Origin: a bacterium
Lineage (GTDB): Bacteria; Bdellovibrionota_C; UBA2361; RFPC01
Assembly: GCA_030428205.1 (NCBI GenBank)
Contig: JAUIBK010000035.1
Coordinates: forward strand, 1 to 35,179
Reading direction: 5' to 3'
Length of the DNA: 35,179 bases
The position numbers and the translations under genes were made by a program. The notes under the pieces are model-generated. The model did no database searches. It saw only the letters and a list, made by a program, of their open reading frames with translations, and had not been told where the DNA came from. Positions 7,349-14,930 of the stretch are shown here, in pieces. Position 1 is the stretch's first letter. Every line of letters starts with the position of its first letter.

Positions 7349-9430
7349 ATGGTGTCACCAACAGCAGGTTCAAATGATTTTGAGTGGAATAGAGTAGCTG
7401 AGCTACTTCTTATCTCTCGTGAGCTCGATCGTCTCGAAGAAGAAGAGCTTGTTCCCAATAAAGAGGTGCTCTATCAGTTCTCAGCACGGGGGCATGATCT
7501 CGCTCAAATTTTACTCGGCTCTCTTCTTACCCATAAACATGACGCAGCTAGTGGCTATTACCGTTCTCGACCACTTCTACTTACGCTTGGCCTATCGGTA
7601 GAAGACGCCCTCGCTGGTCCGATGGGAAAGTCTGGTGGGTTTAGTGATGGAAGAGATATCGGAGTAGTGTGTAACCTTCCAAACCGAGACGGTGCTAAAG
7701 TTCTTCCTATGGCTGGAGGTGTAGGCACGCAGTACACCCCTATTGCTGGCTGGGCTCAAGCTATTACGTATCATCGAGATCAACTTGGAGACTCCTCGTG
7801 GAATGGTGCTCTGGCTGTGGCACTTGGAGGAGACGGTTCAGTCGCTACAAACGGATTTTGGTCCGCGCTTACGATGGCAACCACTTTACAGCTTCCTATG
7901 CTCTTCTATATTGAAGACAACGCCTACGGGCTCTCTACGCCGTCTTCTTTTCAGACTCCTGGTGGAAATATCGCTCAGAACCTAGCGAGCTTTAAGAACC
8001 TGGAGATTGTCGAAGGCGATGGAACGGATCCAGTTGATGCAATAACGAAACTCACTTCTGCTATTTCATCAGTTCGAACGAATAACGGCCCTGTTTTAAT
8101 CCGCTTGCGCGTTCCTCGACTCTCTGGTCACTCCGGTCAAGACACTCAAGCGTATAAAGATGAACTGTTCATACGAGATGAACAGATGCGAGATCCTCTT
8201 CCGAAACTTCGCTCGTACCTCGTTCCTGATATCCTCTCTGAGAGAGAGTGGGAACGAATCGATTCACGTGCCAAAAACGAAGTGTCGTCTGCTCTTGAAG
8301 CAGCGCGGAATCGAGCAGAGCCTAAGACCGAAACGCTCTATCACCACTGTTACGTTGAAGACAATGAAGAGACCCCACAACTTTCTCTCTTTGGTGGTGT
8401 TGCCGCAGAAGGAATTTCGCTTCCCAAAGGAACAGAGACTCCCAGCCCAGAACCTGCTCGAGTAAATCTTCTGACAGCTATTCGGCGCACTCTTGAACAC
8501 GAACTGAGTGTCAACGACAGGCTAGTTGTTTTTGGAGAAGATGTTGGCCCTAAAGGCGGAGTACACGCCGCAACGCTCGGGCTACAAGATGCCTACGGTG
8601 ATAAGAGGGTATTTGATACAAGCCTCTCTGAAGAGGGCATCATTGGGCGTGCCGTAGGCATGGCTTACGCTGGGCTCACACCTGTTGCTGAAATCCAATT
8701 TCGAAAATACGCCGATCCCGCCCAAGAGCAGTTGACCGATTGCGGTACGATTCGGTGGCGCACAAATAATCAGTTTGCTGCTCCCATTGTTGTTCGTATG
8801 CCTGGAGGCCATTCTAAGTGTGGTGATCCGTGGCACTCTATGAGTGACGAAGTCATGTTTGCTCATATGGTTGGCTGGCAAGTTGCCTATCCTTCAAATG
8901 CCGAAGACGGAGTTGGCCTCTTGCGCAGCGCGCTAAGAAGCAACAACCCAACGATGTTCTTTGAACACCGAAATCTCCTTGATGCACCGTCTGCACGGTG
9001 CCCTTATCCCGGCGATGAATTCGTTGTGCCTTTTGGAAAAGCCAAGCTCCTTCAAGCTGGAACTGATGTCACGGTGATTACTTGGGGGGCGATGGTTGAG
9101 CGGGTACTGCAGGCCACCAAACAAATAGCAACTTCTGTTGAAGTACTCGATCTCCGTACGATTTCACCTTGGGATAGGGAAGCAGTATTAAGCTCTGTGG
9201 AAAAAACAGGGCGTGCCCTCATTGTGCATGAAGACACTCTTACCGCTGGATTTGGCGCAGAGATTTCTGCCGTCATCTCTGCAGAAGCATTTTTAAGTCT
9301 CAAAGCCCCTGTTGAACGTCTTGCCACTCGTGACATTCCAATGCCGTATAACGTGGGGCTTCTTCAAGCTGCTTTACCAAGCGTGGAGCTTATAGCTGAT
9401 AAAATTCTTGAATTGGCGGAGTTTACCTAA
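7349..9430 (+). CDS. 2-oxoacid dehydrogenase E1, fused alpha and beta subunits
   Basis: A single 693-aa chain holds both E1 subunits. The alpha part (about 1-330) has the thiamine-diphosphate motif GGDGSVATNG...IEDN (about residues 160-191). The beta part starts near ARVNLLTAIRRTL (about 375) and contains VVFGEDVGPKGGVH, FDTSLSEEGIIGRAVGMAYAG, PGGHSKCGDPWHS, and the C-terminal transketolase region VEVLDLRTISPWD. It decarboxylates a 2-oxoacid and passes the acyl group to E2 lipoate in the cytoplasm; pyruvate or branched-chain 2-oxoacids cannot be told apart here. ATG 7349 is preferred over GTG 7337 because AGAAG lies upstream at an acceptable distance. E2 follows after 2 bp; no E3 gene is in the window. 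Confidence 0.92.
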   Translation: MVSPTAGSNDFEWNRVAELLLISRELDRLEEEELVPNKEVLYQFSARGHDLAQILLGSLLTHKHDAASGYYRSRPLLLTLGLSVEDALAGPMGKSGGFSDGRDIGVVCNLPNRDGAKVLPMAGGVGTQYTPIAGWAQAITYHRDQLGDSSWNGALAVALGGDGSVATNGFWSALTMATTLQLPMLFYIEDNAYGLSTPSSFQTPGGNIAQNLASFKNLEIVEGDGTDPVDAITKLTSAISSVRTNNGPVLIRLRVPRLSGHSGQDTQAYKDELFIRDEQMRDPLPKLRSYLVPDILSEREWERIDSRAKNEVSSALEAARNRAEPKTETLYHHCYVEDNEETPQLSLFGGVAAEGISLPKGTETPSPEPARVNLLTAIRRTLEHELSVNDRLVVFGEDVGPKGGVHAATLGLQDAYGDKRVFDTSLSEEGIIGRAVGMAYAGLTPVAEIQFRKYADPAQEQLTDCGTIRWRTNNQFAAPIVVRMPGGHSKCGDPWHSMSDEVMFAHMVGWQVAYPSNAEDGVGLLRSALRSNNPTMFFEHRNLLDAPSARCPYPGDEFVVPFGKAKLLQAGTDVTVITWGAMVERVLQATKQIATSVEVLDLRTISPWDREAVLSSVEKTGRALIVHEDTLTAGFGAEISAVISAEAFLSLKAPVERLATRDIPMPYNVGLLQAALPSVELIADKILELAEFT

Positions 9431-9432
9431 CG

Positions 9433-10629
9433 ATGACAGAACTGATTGACATTGTTGTTCCTATCGACCAAGAGGGTACAGAGTCTGTTATTGCGACTTG
9501 GCTCAAAAACCCCGGGGAATTTATCGCTGAACATGAGCCGCTTGTTGAGATCAGCACAGACAAGGCCGTCGTTGAGGTTCCCGCACCAGCTTCTGGAGTT
9601 TTACACTCTATCTTGAAACAAAAAAACGAACCTGTTGAGCCAGGCATGCTCCTTGGAAAACTTGAGCCCGCTGATGGAGCAAAAAACATTGAAAGCGCCT
9701 CCAGTCAGACAGCTACAATAAATGTTTCTGAAACAACAAACATTCTCAAACAGTATAGCGGGCTGCGCATTAGCCCAGCAGTCAAACGCTTAGCTGCCAT
9801 TCATAAAGTCGATCTCTCAAAAGTTTCCGGCACTGGCCACGCAGGAAGAATTACGAAAAGAGATCTCGATGCATTTCTCGGCAAGGCCCCAACAACAGGC
9901 CAACCAGCACTCCGCGCACCAAAGTTTGATACCTCAAACATCCCAAGCCGCAAAGTGCCTCACGATCATATGCGCAAAAAAATTGCAGAGCGTATGGCGT
10001 ATTCTGTGCAAGTGGCGCCACACGTAACAGCTCTTTTTCAGTGCGATCTCTCTGCTGTCATAGAACACCGAAAGGCCAACAAAGCTGCATTCTCAGACAA
10101 AGGCGCGAACCTTACCTTTACGGCCTATTTTGTTGAAGCTTGCACGCATGCACTACAAACTGTACCGGAGATAAACAGCCGCTTTCACGAAACGGAACTT
10201 GAGATCTTTACCGATTACAATATTGGAGTTGGTACAGCACTTGGAGATAAGGGACTTGTGGTGCCCGTTATTCAGCAAGCTCAAACAAAATCTCTCTTAG
10301 AGATTGCAAGCGATCTCACGGCACTCACCGAAAAAGCAAGGTCTGGCTCAATCGAAGCAGCTGACATGGCAAACGGAACCTTTACTATCTCAAATCACGG
10401 CGTGAGTGGAAGTTTGATGGCCTCTCCTATCATCATCAATCAACCACAATCAGCTATTTTGGGAATCGGCAAACTAGAGAAACGCCCTGTAGTGCTTGAG
10501 AACGATGAAATCATCGTTAAGCCGATGATTTACGTGACACTCACCATCGACCACCGTGTGCTCGATGCTCACCAGACAAATACCTTCCTGCAGGCGTTTG
10601 TTGAGTACTTAGAAGGGTACAAAGAGTAG
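9433..10629 (+). CDS. 2-oxoacid dehydrogenase E2 (dihydrolipoamide acyltransferase)
   Basis: 398 aa. It has one lipoyl domain with the lipoylated Lys in STDKAVVEVP (K44), a hinge, and a peripheral-subunit-binding domain (ISPAVKRLAAIHKVDLSKV...GRITKRDLDAFL, about 112-150). The catalytic domain carries TFTISNHGVSGSLMASP, IIINQPQSAILGIGKLEKR and the active-site block DHRVLDA (His 374, Asp 378). The usual DHRVxDG has Ala in place of Gly here. The enzyme moves the acyl group from lipoate to CoA and forms the core of the complex. It starts 2 bp after the E1 stop, so the two are co-translated. A palindromic repeat lies downstream. Confidence 0.93.
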   Translation: MTELIDIVVPIDQEGTESVIATWLKNPGEFIAEHEPLVEISTDKAVVEVPAPASGVLHSILKQKNEPVEPGMLLGKLEPADGAKNIESASSQTATINVSETTNILKQYSGLRISPAVKRLAAIHKVDLSKVSGTGHAGRITKRDLDAFLGKAPTTGQPALRAPKFDTSNIPSRKVPHDHMRKKIAERMAYSVQVAPHVTALFQCDLSAVIEHRKANKAAFSDKGANLTFTAYFVEACTHALQTVPEINSRFHETELEIFTDYNIGVGTALGDKGLVVPVIQQAQTKSLLEIASDLTALTEKARSGSIEAADMANGTFTISNHGVSGSLMASPIIINQPQSAILGIGKLEKRPVVLENDEIIVKPMIYVTLTIDHRVLDAHQTNTFLQAFVEYLEGYKE

Positions 10630-10660
10630 CAATTCGTCTCTCATTCTGCTCCTATCAAAC

Positions 10661-10707
10661 CGCTAAGGCGCAACGATCCTTAGGCAAAGTTTCTTTGCGC
10701 CTTAGCG
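10661..10707. repeat. Palindromic intergenic repeat, copy 1
   Basis: Perfect 13-bp arms (CGCTAAGGCGCAA at 10661-10673 and its complement at 10695-10707) enclose 21 nt. The right flank continues CCTTTGCGG as in copy 2. It lies 31 bp after the E2 stop and begins a module that is repeated before msrA. Confidence 0.85.
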
Positions 10708-10790
10708 CCTTTGCGGAAAAATTAATCTTGTAACACACCACGCCCTCGAGCGACTTCTCCTTTAGAGACATTCCGACTACAATCTAACTT

Positions 10791-11321
10791 ATGAGAAATT
10801 ATATGAATTCCATTCACCTTTCACTTCTTCTCCTTCTTTCTGCTCTGTTTTTCTTTCTTACGGGACCAGCTATGGCCGAATACACCAAACCCACAGACGA
10901 TGAACTCCGTAAACGCTTAAGCCCAGAACAATTCAAAGTCACTCAAGAGTGCGGCACGGAGCGAGCATTTCACAACAAATACTGGGACAATCACGACGCC
11001 GGCATCTATGTTGATATTGTTTCCGGAGAACCCCTCTTTAGCTCGCTCGATAAGTACGACTCTGGCTCAGGGTGGCCCAGCTTTACGAAACCTATTGGTG
11101 AAGCAAAATTAACAGAGAAACAAGACACCTCGCACGGTATGCGCCGAGTAGAAGTTCGTTCACCAAAAGCAGATTCCCACCTCGGCCACGTCTTTCCTGA
11201 TGGCCCAGGGGAGAACGGGCTCCGTTACTGTATCAACTCTGCTTCAATGGATTTTATTCCTGTAGAACAACTTGAAGAGAAGGGGTACGGGGAGTACCTT
11301 TCACTTTTTCAGGATAGATAA
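10791..11321 (+). CDS. msrB: Exported methionine-R-sulfoxide reductase MsrB
   Basis: 176 aa with a signal peptide ending [11 protein letters not shown]. It has the MsrB fold signatures ECGTERAF (possible resolving Cys), [19 protein letters not shown] and the catalytic [11 protein letters not shown] (Cys 147). The two CxxC zinc pairs of many MsrB proteins are absent ([12 protein letters not shown]), so this is a zinc-free form. It reduces methionine-R-sulfoxide in proteins, here presumably in the periplasm. Palindromic repeats lie on both sides, and msrA follows after 199 bp. The 5' leader and signal peptide resemble those of msrA at DNA level although the enzymes are unrelated. The start has no obvious ribosome site; msrA has AAGGA at the matching place. 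Confidence 0.93.
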   Translation: MRNYMNSIHLSLLLLLSALFFFLTGPAMAEYTKPTDDELRKRLSPEQFKVTQECGTERAFHNKYWDNHDAGIYVDIVSGEPLFSSLDKYDSGSGWPSFTKPIGEAKLTEKQDTSHGMRRVEVRSPKADSHLGHVFPDGPGENGLRYCINSASMDFIPVEQLEEKGYGEYLSLFQDR

Positions 11322-11367
11322 GATTTCTAACAGTCACTAAGATACGGGACCTCTTCATAAAGATCTC

Positions 11368-11433
11368 ACCGCAAAGACGCTAAGGCGCAAAGATCCTTAT
11401 ACAAAGATCTTCGCGCCTTAGCGTCTTTGCGGT
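11368..11433. repeat. Palindromic intergenic repeat, copy 2 (long perfect form)
   Basis: The arms are 21 bp each and perfect: 11368-11388 and 11413-11433, with core GACGCTAAGGCGC. The 24-nt loop contains GATC-type sequence. It lies 46 bp after the msrB stop. The A-rich right flank argues against a plus-strand terminator. It is a longer version of copy 1. Confidence 0.9.
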
Positions 11434-11520
11434 AAAAAATCTTTCATGTAACACCTCCCTACCTCAATCGACTTTCCCTTTAACCACGAACCACATAGGA
11501 TACTACCTACAAGGAACCTT

Positions 11521-12099
11521 ATGCGTATTTACTCTTCTTTTTTACTCTTTCTCCTCTTCTTCCTAACAGGTCCCGCTATGGCTGATAACAAAACACACCT
11601 TCAAGTAACTCGGATCCAAGAGACTGCCTACCTTGCTGGCGGATGTTTCTGGGGTATGGAAGAGCTGCTCCGCACACTTCCTGGAGTGATTGAGACTGAA
11701 GTTGGCTATACTGGTGGCTCTGTTGGGAGCCCATCATATCCGATTGTTTCTTCTGGTAGCTCTGGTCACGCTGAATCAGTAAAAATTGTATTCGATCCAA
11801 GCAAAACATCTTACGAAGAACTCCTCCACTTCTACTTTCGTATCCACGATCCAACGACACTCAATCAACAAGGAAATGACAGAGGAACTCAGTATAGATC
11901 GGCCATTTTCTACCTCTCTGACGACCAGAAAAAGACAGCTCAGAAGGTTATCGCAGATGTAAACGCATCAAAGAAATGGGACGCACCGATCGTAACGGAG
12001 GTAACAAGAGCTGGGGAGTTTTACGCAGCAGAAGACTATCACCAGGATTATCTCCAGAAAAACCCGAATGGATATACTTGTCATTTCATACGTGAGTAA
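11521..12099 (+). CDS. msrA: Exported methionine-S-sulfoxide reductase MsrA
   Basis: 192 aa with a signal peptide ending [10 protein letters not shown], close to that of MsrB. The catalytic motif is LAGGCFWG (Cys 42), followed by the family blocks [46 protein letters not shown] and [15 protein letters not shown]. It reduces methionine-S-sulfoxide and so complements MsrB in the same compartment. AAGGA lies just upstream of the ATG. A short hairpin (TAGGCT...AGCCTA, 12103-12119) follows the stop and could end transcription from either side. Confidence 0.94.
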   Translation: MRIYSSFLLFLLFFLTGPAMADNKTHLQVTRIQETAYLAGGCFWGMEELLRTLPGVIETEVGYTGGSVGSPSYPIVSSGSSGHAESVKIVFDPSKTSYEELLHFYFRIHDPTTLNQQGNDRGTQYRSAIFYLSDDQKKTAQKVIADVNASKKWDAPIVTEVTRAGEFYAAEDYHQDYLQKNPNGYTCHFIRE

Positions 12100-12117
12100 T
12101 TCATAGGCTCTCTAAGC

Positions 12118-13242
12118 CTACTGTCGGAAACGAGCGCCAAGCTCTCTGCGCAAAGTATCAAGAGGAAGCTTATCAGCATCATCAGCCCCTATGGTTCTCT
12201 TAAACTCTGAGGAAAAAAGATCCATTCTTTCTGCGATCTCCTCTTTTTGTCCCTCGTACTCAGCTAAGTCTTTCTCATACCTTGCTCGGTTTTTCTGATC
12301 TCGCTTGGTTAACCCTCCATTTTCCCACTCTTTGGAGCGGAGCTCTTGCAGCTGCTCTTCTCTCTGCGCTATGCCCTTAAGAGCTTTTTTATACGAAGAG
12401 AAGTCTTTACTATTAGCAAGAAAGTAAGCAGCTTGCGCAAGATACGGCCTCACCTGGCTTGATCGCTCTGCTTGGGTCATCTCTCTCTGTTTCTCTAGCT
12501 CAAGAATCTCAACGGCAGAGGAGTAGAGCTGCAAAACCGCGAGCGACTCTACTACCCCTTCTCCAATCGCCTCGTCAGCAAAGAGGACTCCCTCAGTATA
12601 CTTATCCACTCTGCCAATTAACTTTTCATACGCTCGTTCATACAATCCTAACCATCCTTGAAGAACCTCAGGAGAGAACGGGCTGTCCTTAGGAATGAGT
12701 TTAGCGAGATCTCGCTCTCCAAACTCCCCTCGCCCACGGATGAACCCTGCAAGCTCTCGAATTTCATCATCGTAAAGTCCGCTATAGATAGCTAACTCGA
12801 CAAAGACTTCCGTTTTGGCAAGGAGGCGATCATAAGACGCCTGGGCTTCGATATCATCTTTCTTCGGGTGGAAGTATGACTCATTATACCGATTCCTCAA
12901 ATCTACAGACGAAAGCTGCTTCGAGGCTAGCCCTTGAATAAGAGCTTTCGTCTCTTTCGCGCTCCATTTACTCGGCTCATGAAAGCTTGGCTTTCCTTTA
13001 CTGACCTTTCGAAAGCCAACATCCGGAAGCAGCACTGAAACAACAGAGCTGTTCACACGCGACGACACTCCATCTGGCTCGGGAACAGTCAGCTCTGAGA
13101 ATAAATTCGCAGTCTGACCAGCGTCCACTTCGAGCTGTTCGACACCAGGAACGGTGAGATTTTCTAGGACATGCGATTGGAGATCTTGGCTAGACGACCC
13201 AAGTGCCGTTGGCGCTACAAGCGCTAGATGACTGAACTTCAT
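12118..13242 (-). CDS. Hypothetical protein with C-terminal coiled coil
   Basis: 374 aa, convergent with msrA. The N-terminus (MKFSHLALVAPTALGSSSQD) is weakly hydrophobic and not a convincing signal peptide. The first ~95 residues look loosely structured. Residues ~100-260 are mixed helices, and the last ~100 residues (AQREEQLQELRSKEWENGG onwards) are strongly charged with coiled-coil spacing. I recognise no family and see no enzyme motif. The length, single long frame and normal codon use support a real gene. It ends beside the small hairpin shared with msrA. Confidence 0.65.
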   Translation of the reverse strand: MKFSHLALVAPTALGSSSQDLQSHVLENLTVPGVEQLEVDAGQTANLFSELTVPEPDGVSSRVNSSVVSVLLPDVGFRKVSKGKPSFHEPSKWSAKETKALIQGLASKQLSSVDLRNRYNESYFHPKKDDIEAQASYDRLLAKTEVFVELAIYSGLYDDEIRELAGFIRGRGEFGERDLAKLIPKDSPFSPEVLQGWLGLYERAYEKLIGRVDKYTEGVLFADEAIGEGVVESLAVLQLYSSAVEILELEKQREMTQAERSSQVRPYLAQAAYFLANSKDFSSYKKALKGIAQREEQLQELRSKEWENGGLTKRDQKNRARYEKDLAEYEGQKEEIAERMDLFSSEFKRTIGADDADKLPLDTLRRELGARFRQ

Positions 13243-13317
13243 AAACCCCTACCAAAAGAATGGTACCACAGGGTCATACTATACCAACAAATTTCTACCT
13301 ACCAAAGTGTCGATCTC

Positions 13318-13518
13318 TTACTCTACCTTTCCACCTAGGTGCATAATGACATTTCGGCGCAATACGCTCTTACGCCGTTCTCTACGCTTCATGAGTAGAT
13401 ATCTCTTCTTCAATGCTTTTGGACAAGAAGGCTTTGGTCGTACGAGCGGGGTAGAAGAAACAATTTTAGCAAATTCCACTACATCTCCTAATAGTGGGCA
13501 AATCCGTACTTTACTCAT
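13318..13518 (-). CDS. Possible small basic protein
   Basis: 66 codons from ATG 13518. The product is very basic in its second half (KKRYLLMKRRERRKSVLRRN). No ribosome site is visible. A plus-strand frame of similar length (13307-13531) overlaps fully, so only one at most is real. The gene lies beyond the terminator of the small genes to the right and would need its own promoter. Weak call. Confidence 0.2.
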   Translation of the reverse strand: MSKVRICPLLGDVVEFAKIVSSTPLVRPKPSCPKALKKRYLLMKRRERRKSVLRRNVIMHLGGKVE

Positions 13519-13534
13519 AAGCAATCCATAGCAA

Positions 13535-13584
13535 GAAAAAAATATGGCGTTAAGAGGAGGGAACGGGGACTACCTCTTAACGCC
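13535..13584 (-). terminator. Intrinsic terminator for leftward small genes
   Basis: Perfect 12-bp arms GGCGTTAAGAGG (13546-13557) and its complement (13573-13584) enclose a 15-nt loop. Read on the minus strand, the stem is followed by ATATTTTTTTCTTGC. This is a textbook stem plus T run. Confidence 0.85.
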
Positions 13585-13845
13585 AATCGGTAAGGAGGTT
13601 TTACTCGTGTTGTGTCATACCGAGATAGGGCAACAACTGTACCAATAAGCGTCAGATACGGACAAAATGCGTCGCTTTGACAAGAAATGTCACTTCATAG
13701 AACGTAAAATAAGGAAGTTAGAGGAATAGAGCTGATGCATCCATAAAGTTGGGCACAAATTGTTTCCCTGGGCATCTATAGGCCAAAATAGGTAACAAAC
13801 TTCAAAAGTGTGAAAAAAGTTAATGAAACGAAGTGGCAGAAAACA

Positions 13846-14193
13846 CTACTTAGTGAGTCTTGGTGCTTGCGCCTCTTCGTACGTCGAGTGCGGATGATAA
13901 CCGGGTTGTTCGGTAGCTACCTCAACAGTGCGAGTTTCCGTTTCAGGACGCGCAGAGTCTACTGAGCGTGAAAGAAGTTGATTGAATTTTCTTTGGTCCT
14001 GCTCACGATACTCAAGAACGGGTTGAGCTGCATTTTTGAGTACTCCAAGTCGTGTGAGAAGGGTTCGAGAGAGAGATTTTTGTTGTGCAATGTTTTCGGT
14101 CAGGAGATGCCTGGGTGCTACATCACATCCACTGAGAAACTTACTACCGAGCTTATACTCACGACCATCAACAACAAAATTTGACGCCTTCAT
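13846..14193 (-). CDS. Small hypothetical protein
   Basis: 115 aa from ATG 14193, preceded by GGGAG at about 8 nt; the TTG at 14211 is less likely. The N-terminus (MKASNFVVDGREYKLGSKFLSGCDVAPRHLL) looks like a compact domain start. The C-terminal third is Glu/Thr/Pro-rich and probably flexible. There is no signal peptide and no recognised family. It is in line with the next small gene and upstream of a strong terminator, so the two may form a transcript. Confidence 0.55.
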   Translation of the reverse strand: MKASNFVVDGREYKLGSKFLSGCDVAPRHLLTENIAQQKSLSRTLLTRLGVLKNAAQPVLEYREQDQRKFNQLLSRSVDSARPETETRTVEVATEQPGYHPHSTYEEAQAPRLTK

Positions 14194-14304
14194 CCCTTTT
14201 GCTCCCAACACGTAGAAGATAACTGCCTAACTTCTTACTATAAAAAATGGTGTTTGACGAGAGGAGAATACCCCTATACCCCTCAAATCAGGTAGTTACG
14301 TCAC

Positions 14305-14556
14305 CTACCAACGACAAAATGTACGAAAATACGTCGGCTCAGACTCGAAAATCCCACCTGGGTTATCATCTTGGACACGTACATATCCACCAGAGCTATG
14401 CTTAGAACGTTGCCCATGAACACTCATCGGGCGACTCTCAGCAGAACGGAGGCCATCAAGCTGGCGTAGCATGTCGCTATTGGAGAGGTGTTTTTTAAGC
14501 GCTATGGTGCGTGTCGCATAGCGCTGTTTTGGAGTATTTTTCCCATCATTAAACAT
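14305..14556 (-). CDS. Small hypothetical basic protein
   Basis: 83 aa from ATG 14556, chosen because GAGGAAG lies a few bases upstream; the longer frame to 14598 lacks this. The product is polar and basic (KNTPKQRYATRTIALKKHL, then RSAESRPMSVHGQRSKHSS), with no signal peptide and no recognised family. Its orientation and spacing match the next small gene towards 13846. It might be a nucleic-acid-binding or structural small protein, but nothing in the sequence proves that. Confidence 0.5.
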   Translation of the reverse strand: MFNDGKNTPKQRYATRTIALKKHLSNSDMLRQLDGLRSAESRPMSVHGQRSKHSSGGYVRVQDDNPGGIFESEPTYFRTFCRW

Positions 14557-14930
14557 AGTTAGCTTCCTCTTTCTCTGTTTTACACAAGTAAAGAGCACCG
14601 AGGAAAACCTAACGGAAAATCGTGTATTGGGAACCTAAAAGAACATGTGAAAAGTGCTTTCTCTAAGAGTTATTCGTATGTCGTCTCATCGTGTTGCATA
14701 AAGACCGATATTTTTCTTTGTGAATGTCCTAACCCACTCAATACTCTATAAAACATATCACCCTCTACTCATAACACTACCTCACTTACGAGAGGCTAAA
14801 CATCTAACACGCAGGTTCTCCGTGCAACGATTGAGGGTCCCCTCAGCAGTACCCTTCTGCTCACCAAGAGGAATATTTGGTGAGATGGTTAACTTTTTAG
14901 TCCTCTACATTCCATGTTAATTTCTCAGTC
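14557..14930. other. Divergent intergenic region with clustered hairpins in leader
   Basis: No convincing gene lies in this 374-bp gap. Just before the plus-strand gene at 14931 three small hairpins follow one another: TGAGGG/CCCTCA (14832-14845), GCAG/CTGC (14846-14860) and CTCACCAA/TTGGTGAG (14860-14884). They could form a structured mRNA leader. Confidence 0.45.

Noticed and set aside
11368..11433. Rho-independent terminator for msrB
   Set aside because: The 21-bp stem is followed by A-rich, not T-rich, sequence, the loop is long, and it has homologous copies elsewhere, so it is treated as a repeat.
13307..13531. 74-codon plus-strand frame opposite the small basic minus-strand frame
   Set aside because: GTG start without ribosome site and no motif; at most one of the two overlapping frames can be real and neither is strong.
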